64,000 nt of DNA from Bostrychus sinensis (lineage: Eukaryota > Chordata > Actinopteri > Gobiiformes > Eleotridae). Under the pieces are notes generated by a model. That model was not told the origin of the DNA. It saw only the letters and a program-made list of their open reading frames with translations, and did not search any database. The DNA lies in contig CM036253.1 in NCBI GenBank assembly GCA_020698575.1, positions 33,825,719 through 33,889,718 on the forward strand, written 5' to 3'. Positions 49,403 to 57,398 of this stretch are shown piece by piece. Every line of letters starts with the position of its first letter. Within the stretch, counting starts at the first letter, position 1. The position numbers were made by a program, and so were the translations under genes.

Positions 49403-49739
49403 TCTGTAGAAGTCATCTTGTAAACAGTTTGCAGTCAATGCATGTGTAGTCGCAGCATTTTGTTTGTGCATTGTGGCAAGCTACATAAGGAAGTCCATGC
49501 CAGCTTTACCCAAATCTACGATTCAAGTAGAGAACGTTAGATCTTGAATCTAAAGTTCTCCCGGCTTTAAGCCACGGTAGCTTCAAGCCAATATCAATTA
49601 TTATTGATTTCCTATGTGACGGGAGGTGTCTCTTTGAATGGATTTCTTGAATTTTAAGCAATCCACATTGTCATGTGTTCAACACTGGTGAAGTTTTTCA
49701 TGGTCTGGAAATATACTCTTCCCAGATTGTTCCTTCTTA

Positions 49740-50080
49740 CAGTCTCACCTTCATCTGAATGCCATTGCAGAAAAGTTTCAATCTGGTTTCAGGGCCCGAC
49801 ACAGCACTGGATCTGCGCCACTGAGAGTGCAAAACAACATCCTTGCAGCCCTGGACACCAAAAAGTCAGCAGTGCTGGTGTTATTAGACCTTTTAGGTGC
49901 CTTTGACACCGTGGATCATGCTGCCCTTATCTCCTGTCTTGAACACTGTGTTGGACTTTGTGGAGCAGTGCTGGAATGGTTCTCTTCATACCTTTCAAAC
50001 CGGATTTTTCCCGTCATGCTTAATGAGTTCTCCTCCCTCCCCCCTCTCTCCTTAGGTGTACCACAAGGCTCAGTCCTTTT
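49740..50080 (+). mobile_element. L2 RT fragment of unit 12, frame restored across motif B
   Basis: One more C in the run near 50040 than in other units puts motif A (AFDTVDH) and motif B (GVPQGSVL) in one open frame of 89 codons (49827-50096). This edge copy probably keeps the older, unbroken sequence, meaning the interior units were homogenised to a frameshifted version. Confidence 0.8.
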
Positions 50081-50255
50081 AAGGTATAAGCCCTGAGAGA
50101 GAAGTGTGACCGCTCACAAAATCAACAAAGTTTTCAAGCTAATTAGTGAGAAATGGAATGGGATTTCCCTCTACAGTAGAGCAGTGATGACAAAAGCTTA
50201 TATTGTGATTAATTTATTCTACCAGTAATAGGCTAAATAAATTTGGTCATGCCCT

Positions 50256-50498
50256 ACCATGCTCGGTGTCTGTAGCCTATAACGCAGAGATGGGGACTTG
50301 TGCCTCGGACTCGAATCACAGTTAAGTCCCTACTTTTGGAGACTTGCGACTTGACTCAGACCCTAAAGGCTAGAGACTTGACTCGGACTCATGAACAATA
50401 CAAGTCCCTCACGAAGCTTATTTTGTTTTTTTCACCCCGCTGGCTCTGCTGCCTGGTCTCTCCTGGTCTGCCTTTTGTGTGCTCAGGTTCTGCACTCT
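50256..50498 (+). repeat. About 243-bp segment present only in unit 12
   Basis: It sits between 'catgccct' and 'ctttaacaattt', which are directly joined in all other units. I see no target-site duplication. The left part repeats 'gacttg' and 'actcggactc' motifs of a kind common in fish interspersed repeats. Absence of a duplication, together with shared 'ct' at the joint, fits a deletion in the ancestor of the interior units better than an insertion here. Confidence 0.6.
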
Positions 50499-50593
50499 TT
50501 AACAATTTATTTGCAACATTTTCTGCTTTTCAACTTTCAACTTTCTTGAATCGCGTTGCAAGCCAGCGTGTGCATGAAGACATGCACGAGAAT

Positions 50594-50647
50594 CGCATGT
50601 CACTTGACAAGAGGGAGACTCGCATGTCACTTGACAAGAGGGAGACT
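50594..50647 (+). repeat. 27-bp tandem duplication in unit 12
   Basis: Two consecutive copies of a 27-bp stretch starting cgcatgtcacttgacaag; other units have one. Confidence 0.9.
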
Positions 50648-51313
50648 CGCAAGCATTGCCTCATCACTCAGCTTCCATAGGGAACACACAGAGGAGAAGC
50701 AATGTCACCTCCCATGAGTTGAGCCCATTACCCTGCTACTTTTCAGGCCTAGTCAAACTTCGTGCATGAGCAAGAGTCTAAATTTAAGATTTAAACAGGG
50801 AACAACAGATCTTTAGTCTAAAGTTCTTCTGGCTTTAAAGGGCCCCTATTATGCTTTTTTGTGCCTTTTAAATTAATTTAGGACACCTCTACATCAGCAT
50901 CTTATGTTTTGTTGGTCAGAAAATGCAGTAATTATTTTAAGAACCCTATTTTAAGAAACTTGTCACTTTAAAAGCCCCTGCCTCCTCATGGCTTTTGATT
51001 TTGCATCATAAAAGCATTTTAAGCTGCTCGGTCTCACACAGAGTCATCTTTGAATTGATTTCTTGAACATCATCATGTGTTCACCACAGGTGAAGCTTTT
51101 CATTGTCTAGAACTAGATTGGATATATTTTACTCTGATTAAGGTGTGTACTGTGCTCAGTCAGTTTTTAACTTTATGCAAGAACCTCTGTGCAGATTGTT
51201 CCTTCTTACAGCATGGAATCTTTTCCATTACAGCTGGATATGGAGCTCATTCTTCACAACTTTACTTGCAACAACTTCTAGCTTTGTCAAATTTGTGGCA
51301 TGAGGAAGAGCTC

Positions 51314-51385
51314 AGGTTCCACTGAGATTTGAACTCAGATTGCTGGATTCAAAGTCCAGAGTGCTAACCATTACACCATGGAACC
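51314..51385 (-). tRNA. tRNA-Gln(TTG), unit 13
   Basis: Edge copy. Anticodon loop CTTTGAA with A at position 38 (interior copies have C), which is closer to the usual tRNA-Gln loop. The flank on the 3' side is strongly diverged, yet the gene body is intact, so either selection or conversion has kept the gene. Confidence 0.92.
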
Positions 51386-51429
51386 ATAGGCTGTCAACTT
51401 ATAAATGAGCAGCCCCTGCTGGACGCATT

Positions 51430-52450
51430 TTCACTCCCTCAACATCAAATGAATTTGCTGCAGCATTTTTGATCTCCAATCTGTACACTACTGCTGCCAC
51501 ACTTTCCGTGCCCAGATGCCTTCCTTCCTTCCACTCTCTATGCTCCCAGATCCTGGACTCTGTTTCTTCTCTCAAGGTTAAGGCTGCCAGATGTGCATCC
51601 GACTCGTAGCTTAATGACACTACTCCAGCCCTGAGGCGACAATGTAGACAGGCTGAGAGAAAATGGAAGAAGGATGGACTGCAGGTGTCATTAAGTATTT
51701 TACGGGACAGTCTTGCAGCCTACCAGAGAGCAGTGAAGGAAGCAAAAGCGCAGTATTTATCAAATATCATTTCCAGGAATAGCCACCGCCCTAAAGTTTT
51801 ATTCAGCACTATCAACTCTGTACTAAACCCCATCCCTGCTGTTTTCAATGATGTGTCTGTACATGCTTGTAATGCTTTTCAGCAGTACTTCATGGACAAA
51901 GTTATGTCTGTCAGACAGGCCATCCCAAAGGTCCCCATTGCTGTCCCTCCTGTCCCCACTGTGCAGTGTGTTCTGGAGAAGTTTGAGCCAATTGCACTTA
52001 AGGACCTGAACAAACTTTCCAGGAGCTTAAACCCACCAGCTGCCCTCTAGATGTTGTTCCTGCTAGGTTTATAAAGGAGGTCAGTGACACCATAGGGACT
52101 TGCCTTGTCTCATTTATAAATAGCTGTCTGAGGTTGGGTACTGTTCCTACTGCCCTTAAACATGCTGTGGTCAGACCGCTCCTCAAAAAAAAAAAAACCT
52201 TGACCTCTCTGTTTCGTCCAACTTTCACCCAATTTCTCACCTGCCCTTTCTATCCAAGGTTATGGAGAGACTCGTTCTTTTACAGCTTCAGTCTCACCTT
52301 CATCTGAATGCCATTGCAGAAAAGTTTCAATCTGGTTTCAGGGCCCGACACAGCACTGGATCTGTGCCACTGAGAGTGCAAAACAACATCCTTGCGGCCC
52401 TGGAGTTATTAGACCTTTCAGGCGCCTTTGACACCGTGGATCATGCTGCC
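51430..52450 (+). mobile_element. L2 ORF2 fragment of unit 13
   Basis: Matches the unit-1 fragment at 861-1903 except near the end. About 27 bp, corresponding to the stretch with the tag stop (DTKK*AV in other units), are absent, so that AALELLDLSGAFDTVDHAA reads without a stop. The A-run near 52187 is longer. The fragment runs to 'gctgcctttacg' before meeting the ctgctacttttcag motif. Confidence 0.85.
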
Positions 52451-52470
52451 TTTACGCTGCTACTTTTCAG

Positions 52471-52632
52471 CAGGCAGGCATACCTGGCATCAGTCACTTA
52501 AGCGAAAATTTAAAGCAGAGCATGTCCCTTTGATTCATGAAGACGCAGTGAAAATGAGCAAGGAGAAGTTTGGGAAAAGAAGAGCCACAGAGTAAATTGA
52601 AGCTGAAAGACCCCGCAAGAGATCTGTCAGAA
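52471..52632 (+). other. Candidate SAMD3-like exon (weak)
   Basis: Preceded by the acceptor-like ctgctacttttcag and followed by a gtgagt donor. One frame gives FKAEHVPLIHEDAVKMSKEK and a basic stretch, broken by taa at 52593. Its end phase (1 nt over) does not match the next exon, so it may be decayed or wrongly delimited. Confidence 0.35.
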
Positions 52633-52767
52633 GTGAGTGATTTTATTATTTTATTCATTAATATGTACTTCACAGGACGAGTCTGAACAGTAATTGTACA
52701 TTTCAAGTCCAGTAAAAAAAAAGCACTGAAGTTGAATGTTTTGCTTTTTATTTTCAATTTCTATTAG

Positions 52768-52961
52768 GTTCAAGGTGTATTTGGTGAAGATGTCTCCTCC
52801 ATTGAAAGCCATGTACACGTCTTGCATGTGCAGTACGACAGGGTGCAGCCCGACGTTTCAGTGGTAAAAGACCGCATGCAACGCACTTTTGCATGGCGGC
52901 GGAAAGAAATTGTGGATGGAATGACAGTAGTGGATGTACTGGGGAAATACCCTTTCCTGAG
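52768..52961 (+). other. SAMD3-like exon with RTFAWRRKEIVDG
   Basis: Acceptor ctattag, donor gtaagc. The open frame covers 64 codons plus 2 nt, running from VQGVFGEDVSS through QYDRVQPDVSVVKDRM to YPFLR. It is fully open and looks like real coding sequence. Confidence 0.65.
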
Positions 52962-52997
52962 GTAAGCAATATGAAGTATACTGTATACAATTAAGTA

Positions 52998-53000
<3 letters not shown>

Positions 53001-53030
<30 letters not shown>
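53001..53030 (+). repeat. Poly-T tract in intron
   Basis: About 29 consecutive T, just upstream of the foldback element. Confidence 0.95.
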
Positions 53031-53031
<1 letters not shown>

Positions 53032-53084
53032 TATTTAAGCACACTGTTATGGAGGACCATGAGTGCCACGCAAAAAGGAATAAT

Positions 53085-53375
53085 GCTTTTATTAAAAGAG
53101 TTTTTAAAAGAGTTTTTAATAAATGGATTACTAAATGCTTTTATTAAAAGAGTTTTTATAAGTTTATTTAATAAAGAGATTACTAAATACTTTTATTAAA
53201 AGAGTTTTTAAAAGAGCATTTAATAAATTGATTACTAAATGGTTTTATTAAAAGAGTGTTTAAAAGAGCATTTAATAATTGGATTACTAAATGCTTTTAT
53301 TAAAAGAGTTTTTAAAAGAGCCTTTAATAAATGGATTACTAAATGGTTTTATTAAAAGAAGGATTAATAGCGTTA
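53085..53375 (+). repeat. ~53-bp tandem repeats, left arm of foldback
   Basis: About five units built on 'gattactaaatgcttttat' and 'taaaagag' steps, starting near 53124, 53177, 53230, 53281 and 53333. The reverse-complement set lies in the right arm. Confidence 0.85.
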
Positions 53376-54639
53376 TTCATTAATCCATTCAGGAAACCGA
53401 TTTCTAAATGTATTTACAAAACCTTTTTGGAAAAGCTTTTGGAAAACGTATTAGCTTCTCCGATTAGCTTCTCCTTTTAGCTTTTCCGTGGCGTTCCTGG
53501 TCCTCCTGGCTAAAGTTAAATAAAAGAAAAAGAAAAGCGATGTAACGAGCTCTGTGATTGGTCAGAGCTACACGCGCTCTGATTGACCAGAAAAAAGGGG
53601 TTATGCGCTAACTACTTCTGCACTTCGGCTAACTTCCGGTCACAGCTTGTAAGTGAACAGCCGGACAAGGGCAGCTTCAAAAAACATATTTATGTCTTAC
53701 ACATCGCAAAATAAAATCACCAGACTAACGCTGCATTGGACTAACGTGGTTTTATCCTTCAAACAAGGGTTTTAGCATTTGTGTGTTAAATATTTCACTA
53801 GTCGCTGAGCGCAGAGGCGGGATATTGTTGCAGTCAATTAACTAAAGCCGTCACCCGGCGTACTTTATTTCAGCGAATATAAAACACACAGCAAATTAAA
53901 TTACGTGATACATAATCACAAACAATACAAAGCCCCTTTTAGCACAGTCTTAATTTATTATATACCTATTAAGGCACTTTGACGTATTTATTAATTTCTA
54001 CACGCCGAGGCTACAACTGATGTTTTGAAGCCACTTTCACAGCTCTTCTGTGGCGTTTTCAGATGTTTTTGTGCACACTGTGGCTGTTTTTGGTCGCATA
54101 CTTTAGTGAAATGTTCCTGTGTGCTTTATATCCGCTGAAATAAAGTGCGCCGGGTGACGGCTTTAGTTAATTGACACAGCAATATCCCACATCCGCGCTC
54201 AGTGTACAAATGCTAAAACCCTTGTTTGAAGGATAAAACTGCGTTAGTCCATTGCATCGTTAGTTTGGTGATTTTATTTTGCGATGTGTAAGACATAAAT
54301 ATGTTTTTTGAAGCTGCCCTTGTCCGGCTGTTCACTTACAAGCTGTGACTGGAAGTTAGCCGAATGCAGAAGTAGTTGCCGCATAACCCCTGTTTTCTGG
54401 CCAATCAGAGCGCGTGTAGCTCTGACCAATCACAGAGCTCGTTACATCGCTTTTCTTTTTCTTTTATTTAACTTTAGCCAGGAGGACCAGGAACGCCACG
54501 GAAAAGCTAAAAGGAGAAGCTAATCGGAGAAGCTAATACGTTTTGCAAATGCTTTTCCGAAAAGGTTTTGTAAATACATTTAGAAATCGGTTTCCTGAAT
54601 GGATTAATGAATGAATGAATGAACGCTATTAATCCTTCT

Positions 54640-54920
54640 TTTAATAAAACCATTTAGTAATCAGTTTATTAAAGGCTCTTTTAAAAACTCTTTTAATAAA
54701 AGCATTTAGTAATCCAATTATTAAATGCTCTTTTAAACACTCTTTTAATAAAACTATTTGGTAATCCATTTATTAAGTGCTCTTTTAAAAACTCTTTTAA
54801 TAAAAGTATTTAGTAATCTCTTTATTAAATAAACTTTTAAAAACTCTTTTAATAAAAGCATTTAATAATCCATTTATTAAAGGCTCTTTTAAAAACTCTT
54901 TTAATAAAAGCATTATTCCT
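54640..54920 (-). repeat. ~53-bp tandem repeats, right arm of foldback
   Basis: Reverse complement of the left-arm repeats, with small differences in unit sequence. Confidence 0.85.
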
Positions 54921-55116
54921 TTTCGCGTGGCGCTCACGGTCCTCCATACACTGTACCTGAACATTATTTTAGAGAAATACACAAACACTGTTTTGATCAA
55001 AAATTCTTTTTCAGTGTAAACAGATTATTTTCAAATGCAATTCTCATTATTTACAAAAATACAGGACTCAGTTTTGTCCTGATTTAGAAATAATTATATC
55101 ATAGCTGTGGTCCATG

Positions 55117-55479
55117 TTTAGTCTTTCAGGTGTAGTCCTGGTTTAGACATACTCTAGACCTGGTTTAGTCCTGTCTGCGCTCCAGTCTCAGTCCTGGTTT
55201 AGTTCTGGGACTCCTGTCTGTGCTCTAGCCTCAGTTCTAGTTTAGACCTGGTTTAGTCCTAGTTTTGCCAGGTGTAGTCATGGTTTTGACTTCAGACCTT
55301 TATTCCTGTTTTAGTACTAGTTTAGTCCTGGTTTAGTCCTGGTTTAGTCATGGGCTAGACTTTATCCTTTTAGTCCTGGTTGAAGCCCTGTTTAGTCAGA
55401 GTTTGGTCATGATTTAGACAAGTTTACTCCTGTTTTAGTCCTGGTTTATACAAGCTGTAGATCTGGTTTAGTCCTGGCC
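55117..55479 (+). repeat. Degenerate minisatellite based on tagtcctggttt
   Basis: About 360 bp in the same intron made of irregular repeats of 'tttagtcctgg' and variants (gtagtcctgg, tttagacctgg). The rest of the intron (54956-55116 and 55480-55896) shows no recognised gene; a 102-codon open frame at 55555 has no features I can place. Confidence 0.85.
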
Positions 55480-55896
55480 TAATGTGGAGCTGTATCACAC
55501 TAAAGTCATGGATTGTTGCTAAAGTAACTTTAGTGATGTTTCCTCTCTCTCTGGTTGTATGCACTGCTCATCAGATGCAGAGCAGGTTTTGGGGGGTTGT
55601 TAGGAGTTGTTAAACACAGAACAAACAAGTTTGCGGAAGAGTCGCTAAAGCAGCACTCGTTTGCAGGCCCACTCTGCTGGAACGAGCGGAGCCACAAGGC
55701 TGACGGCAGCGCTGGTTCTGTTTATTGTTTAATCCATTTGTGTGCTGATCTAAAAATTGTTTACAGAAAAAAACAAACTATTAAAATGCCTCAGTCAATA
55801 GTTTTTTTGGGAGAATTATGTTTTGATATGATATTTTATGTCTCGTTTTTGTCTATGGTGTGATGATTAACAAATATCCCTTTCTGTTTTTTTTAG

Positions 55897-56068
55897 CTAT
55901 GCAATGAGGTTGATAGGATCCATCCTGCAGCAGTCAACTTGTGCCGACGCTGGAGAGAGAATTTCACTAAAATAGTTCCAAAAGTGATAAAGTTGGCACA
56001 AGGAAAATCTCTAGTAGCCAAAATACATTCTGCAGCCAGGGAAGAAATTCTGGCAGAGGATCTAGCAG
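55897..56068 (+). other. SAMD3-like exon with NEVDRIHPAAVNLCRRW
   Basis: Acceptor tttttttag, donor gtatta. The open frame begins at phase 0 (LCNEVDRIHP) and ends with 1 nt over, which joins in phase with the next exon. The preceding exon leaves 2 nt, so direct splicing across the foldback intron would shift the frame. Confidence 0.65.
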
Positions 56069-56084
56069 GTATTATTTTACTTTA

Positions 56085-56781
56085 ATTTGAAGCAGAAATG
56101 GGTAGAGTATCTTAAAAATTGGACTGTTGTAAGAGTATTGTTACTTCAAAATAAGATTACTTGGTAGAAGTAAAAGTACAACAAAAGGCAAAGCAGAGCA
56201 CTTCCAGGACCTCAAGAATGCAAATGTCACAAAAAGGTACTGGTTAGGGAATCAGGGTGAAAAAAACAAAAAAAAATCCTTTCGGTCACAATTATACAGC
56301 AACAAAGTCTGCAAATAAAATTGTAAAAAAAAATTGTAATCGTGAACATGATTCCACTGAATTTTTACATCCCTACTGGAAGGTGTTGGGGCCAACGCTC
56401 AGGAGACAGTGGGTCATACCAAGTATTCTGCATGGGGAGGGGGGTGGAATAAACTAATTATTATTTTGCTGTCAAATGAAATGAATACAGAAAATCGACG
56501 AGTTATTCATGCAAGATAATCTATATTTGTATTCATCGCAATGTTGTGATTATTGGGGGGGTTATATTGGCTCGACCTGATTTTTGGGGGGGTCATAACC
56601 CCCCGGAAATTACGCGGATGACCTTAGGAGAATACCCTGGGTATTTATTTATTTATTTATTTATTTTGTCAGAAGTCAAAAATATGTTGCGATAAAATTA
56701 CTCTTAGGAGTACAGTTTATCCGAAAAAAATTGCTGAAGTAAATGTTGAAAAACCCATTACTACCCACCTCTGATTTGAAG
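56085..56781 (+). mobile_element. Non-autonomous hAT-type element with 8-bp TSD
   Basis: The body 56093-56773 starts cagaaatgggtag and ends ctacccacctctg (imperfect inverted termini). It is flanked on both sides by the identical octamer atttgaag (56085-56092, 56774-56781). Termini and duplication length fit hAT, and similar 'gtgggtag' ended elements are common in fish. The interior has no transposase; it contains G-rich stretches near 56565-56605 and a tttatttattta run near 56645 that may be later insertions. Confidence 0.88.
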
Positions 56782-56820
56782 TGAGTAGTTTTCAGCTACA
56801 TAATTGTATTTGTTCCACAG

Positions 56821-56900
56821 ATGTTGATTTCCGAGCTGCACTGATCCTGCTACCCTACATATTCAAAGAGAAGATTGACTGGCTTATTACACTGGGTCAG
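56821..56900 (+). other. SAMD3-like exon with DFRAALILLPYIFKEKIDW
   Basis: Acceptor tgttccacag, donor gtaaga. It is in phase with the preceding exon (g + at gives Asp) and ends at phase 0, continuing into the exon at 57100. Confidence 0.65.
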
Positions 56901-57099
56901 GTAAGAAGTTAATCCACTAGAAAAGGGGTTTAGGGTGGAGTGAGAAATGTGGTTCTCTCTAAAAAATTAACATACAACACTTGCACTGTTTTTGTTTGTT
57001 TTTTAATGACTCGAGCAATGCTTGTAAATTGTATGCTTGCATTTTTTCCTCACCTGTTCTTGATTTTGACTTTGATTTTTTTTTTTTTTTTTTTAACAG

Positions 57100-57396
57100 T
57101 CTGATGCCATATGTCCCTACCCAACAATAAAGCTGCAAGATGTGGACTAGAAGACAGCTTTCACAAGGAAAGTTCCAGTTTCTGTCAAGGTGGATTGTGT
57201 GGATCTGTGCCAGGGGACAGGAGTGGAAGATGGAGTGATTGCAGCCTTCTGTGCCTACTATGTTTTCAATTTGGCGTACCCACCCTACCTGAAGAATACT
57301 CTCACCTTTCTTCAGCGTATTATTTTGAACATTACTGAGGTGGGTGAAAAGCCCCTCCCGATTACTGTGACCCGAATGATCAATCTATTGTACTAA
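57100..57396 (+). other. SAMD3-like terminal exon with internal tag
   Basis: Acceptor after a long T tract (ttttaacag). Frame: SDAICPYPTIKLQDVD, tag at 57148, then KTAFTRKVPVSVKVDC, GVEDGVIAAFCAYYVF and the natural stop taa at 57394. The tag could be a Trp codon changed by one base. The next reading frame opens 2 bp after this stop. Confidence 0.6.
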
Positions 57397-57398
57397 AT

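Larger units (their letters stand above)
46984..50780 (+). repeat. Array unit 12 (diverged edge unit)
   Basis: L2 fragments at 47829-48872 and 49740-50080. Its first part matches the interior. After about 50255 it diverges: about 243 extra bp at 50256-50498, a loss of about 22 bp near 50527 (the 'gctgaatttttatcactgaagc' stretch of other units), a 27-bp tandem duplication at 50594-50647, and a junction at about 50780 that skips the final Gln-CTG gene. Confidence 0.9.
1..52455. repeat. Tandem tRNA/L2 megasatellite array, 12 units plus a partial 13th
   Basis: The same segment recurs head to tail, with anchor points at 17, 5450, 10884, 14717, 18549, 22382, 26215, 30051, 33885, 39318, 43151 and 46984. 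Spacings are 3,832-3,836 bp for short units and 5,433-5,434 bp for long ones. Long units hold a second copy of a 1,600-bp block (Gln-CTG, Val-TAC, chimera, L2 fragment). Interior units differ by scattered single bases, so homogenisation is recent or continuing, while the right edge is much more diverged. The window opens inside a unit, so the left border is not seen. No reading frame in the unit looks like a functional protein gene; the plausible working genes are the tRNAs. Confidence 0.97.
50781..52455 (+). repeat. Array unit 13 (partial, most diverged)
   Basis: It resumes at the aatttaagatttaaac stretch, which lies about 200 bp into other units. It carries Gln-TTG at 51314 and an L2 fragment at about 51430-52450, then stops. 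It has many substitutions and indels before the tRNA (50,800-51,310) but high identity from the tRNA through the L2 fragment. The high-identity part suggests that exchange with the array still reaches this copy. Confidence 0.9.
53041..54955. mobile_element. 1.9-kb foldback element with long inverted arms, intronic
   Basis: Arms 53049-about 53892 and about 54120-54947 are near-perfect reverse complements; a loop of about 230 bp remains. The ends read atggaggacc and ggtcctccat. Flanks acactgtt (53041) and acactgta (54948) match in 7 of 8 bases, suggesting an 8-bp target duplication as in hAT-type elements. Each arm holds about five copies of a ~53-bp AT-rich repeat, and an inner inverted copy of the terminal motif (53481-53510, about 54478-54506). 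There is no coding capacity. It is most likely a non-autonomous foldback transposon; an assembly inversion is unlikely because the arms differ at scattered sites. Confidence 0.85.
52471..57396 (+). pseudogene. Intron-containing remnant resembling fish SAMD3-like proteins
   Basis: Five candidate exons (52471-52632, 52768-52961, 55897-56068, 56821-56900, 57100-57396) have GT-AG borders. Their products contain VVKDRMQRTFAWRRKEIVDG, KYPFLR, NEVDRIHPAAVNLCRRW, DFRAALILLPYIFKEKIDW and a C-terminal part ending in NLLY. This resembles, from memory, the large fish family annotated as sterile-alpha-motif-domain-containing protein 3-like; no SAM domain is visible here. Defects: taa in the first candidate exon (52593), a phase conflict across the long intron, and tag at 57148 in the last exon. 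The 5' end is lost at the array border. Probably non-functional. The role of the family is not known to me; its proximity to a transposase frame suggests it may travel with a transposon. Confidence 0.6.

Noticed and set aside
49827..50096. Unit 12 L2 frame as an active reverse transcriptase
   Set aside because: Although motifs A and B are in one frame, the catalytic YADD box, thumb and the entire upstream ORF2 are missing.
17..52455. Many 60-126 codon open frames repeated in the array, taken as protein genes
   Set aside because: Most are pieces of the broken L2 frame, its antisense, or run through tRNA genes; none has a plausible complete domain or gene structure.
1..52455. The whole array as an assembly duplication artefact
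   Set aside because: Units carry distinct private variants, two length classes and a graded edge, which collapsed or repeated assembly of one unit would not produce. Local error in units 7-8 remains possible.
53041..53050. CACTG-like start of a CACTA transposon at 'cactgt' beside the foldback
   Set aside because: The same letters on both sides are better explained as an 8-bp target duplication, and they do not bracket the transposase frame.
53041..54955. Foldback as an assembly inversion
   Set aside because: The two arms differ at scattered bases and by small indels, and the element ends in matched termini with near-identical flanking octamers.
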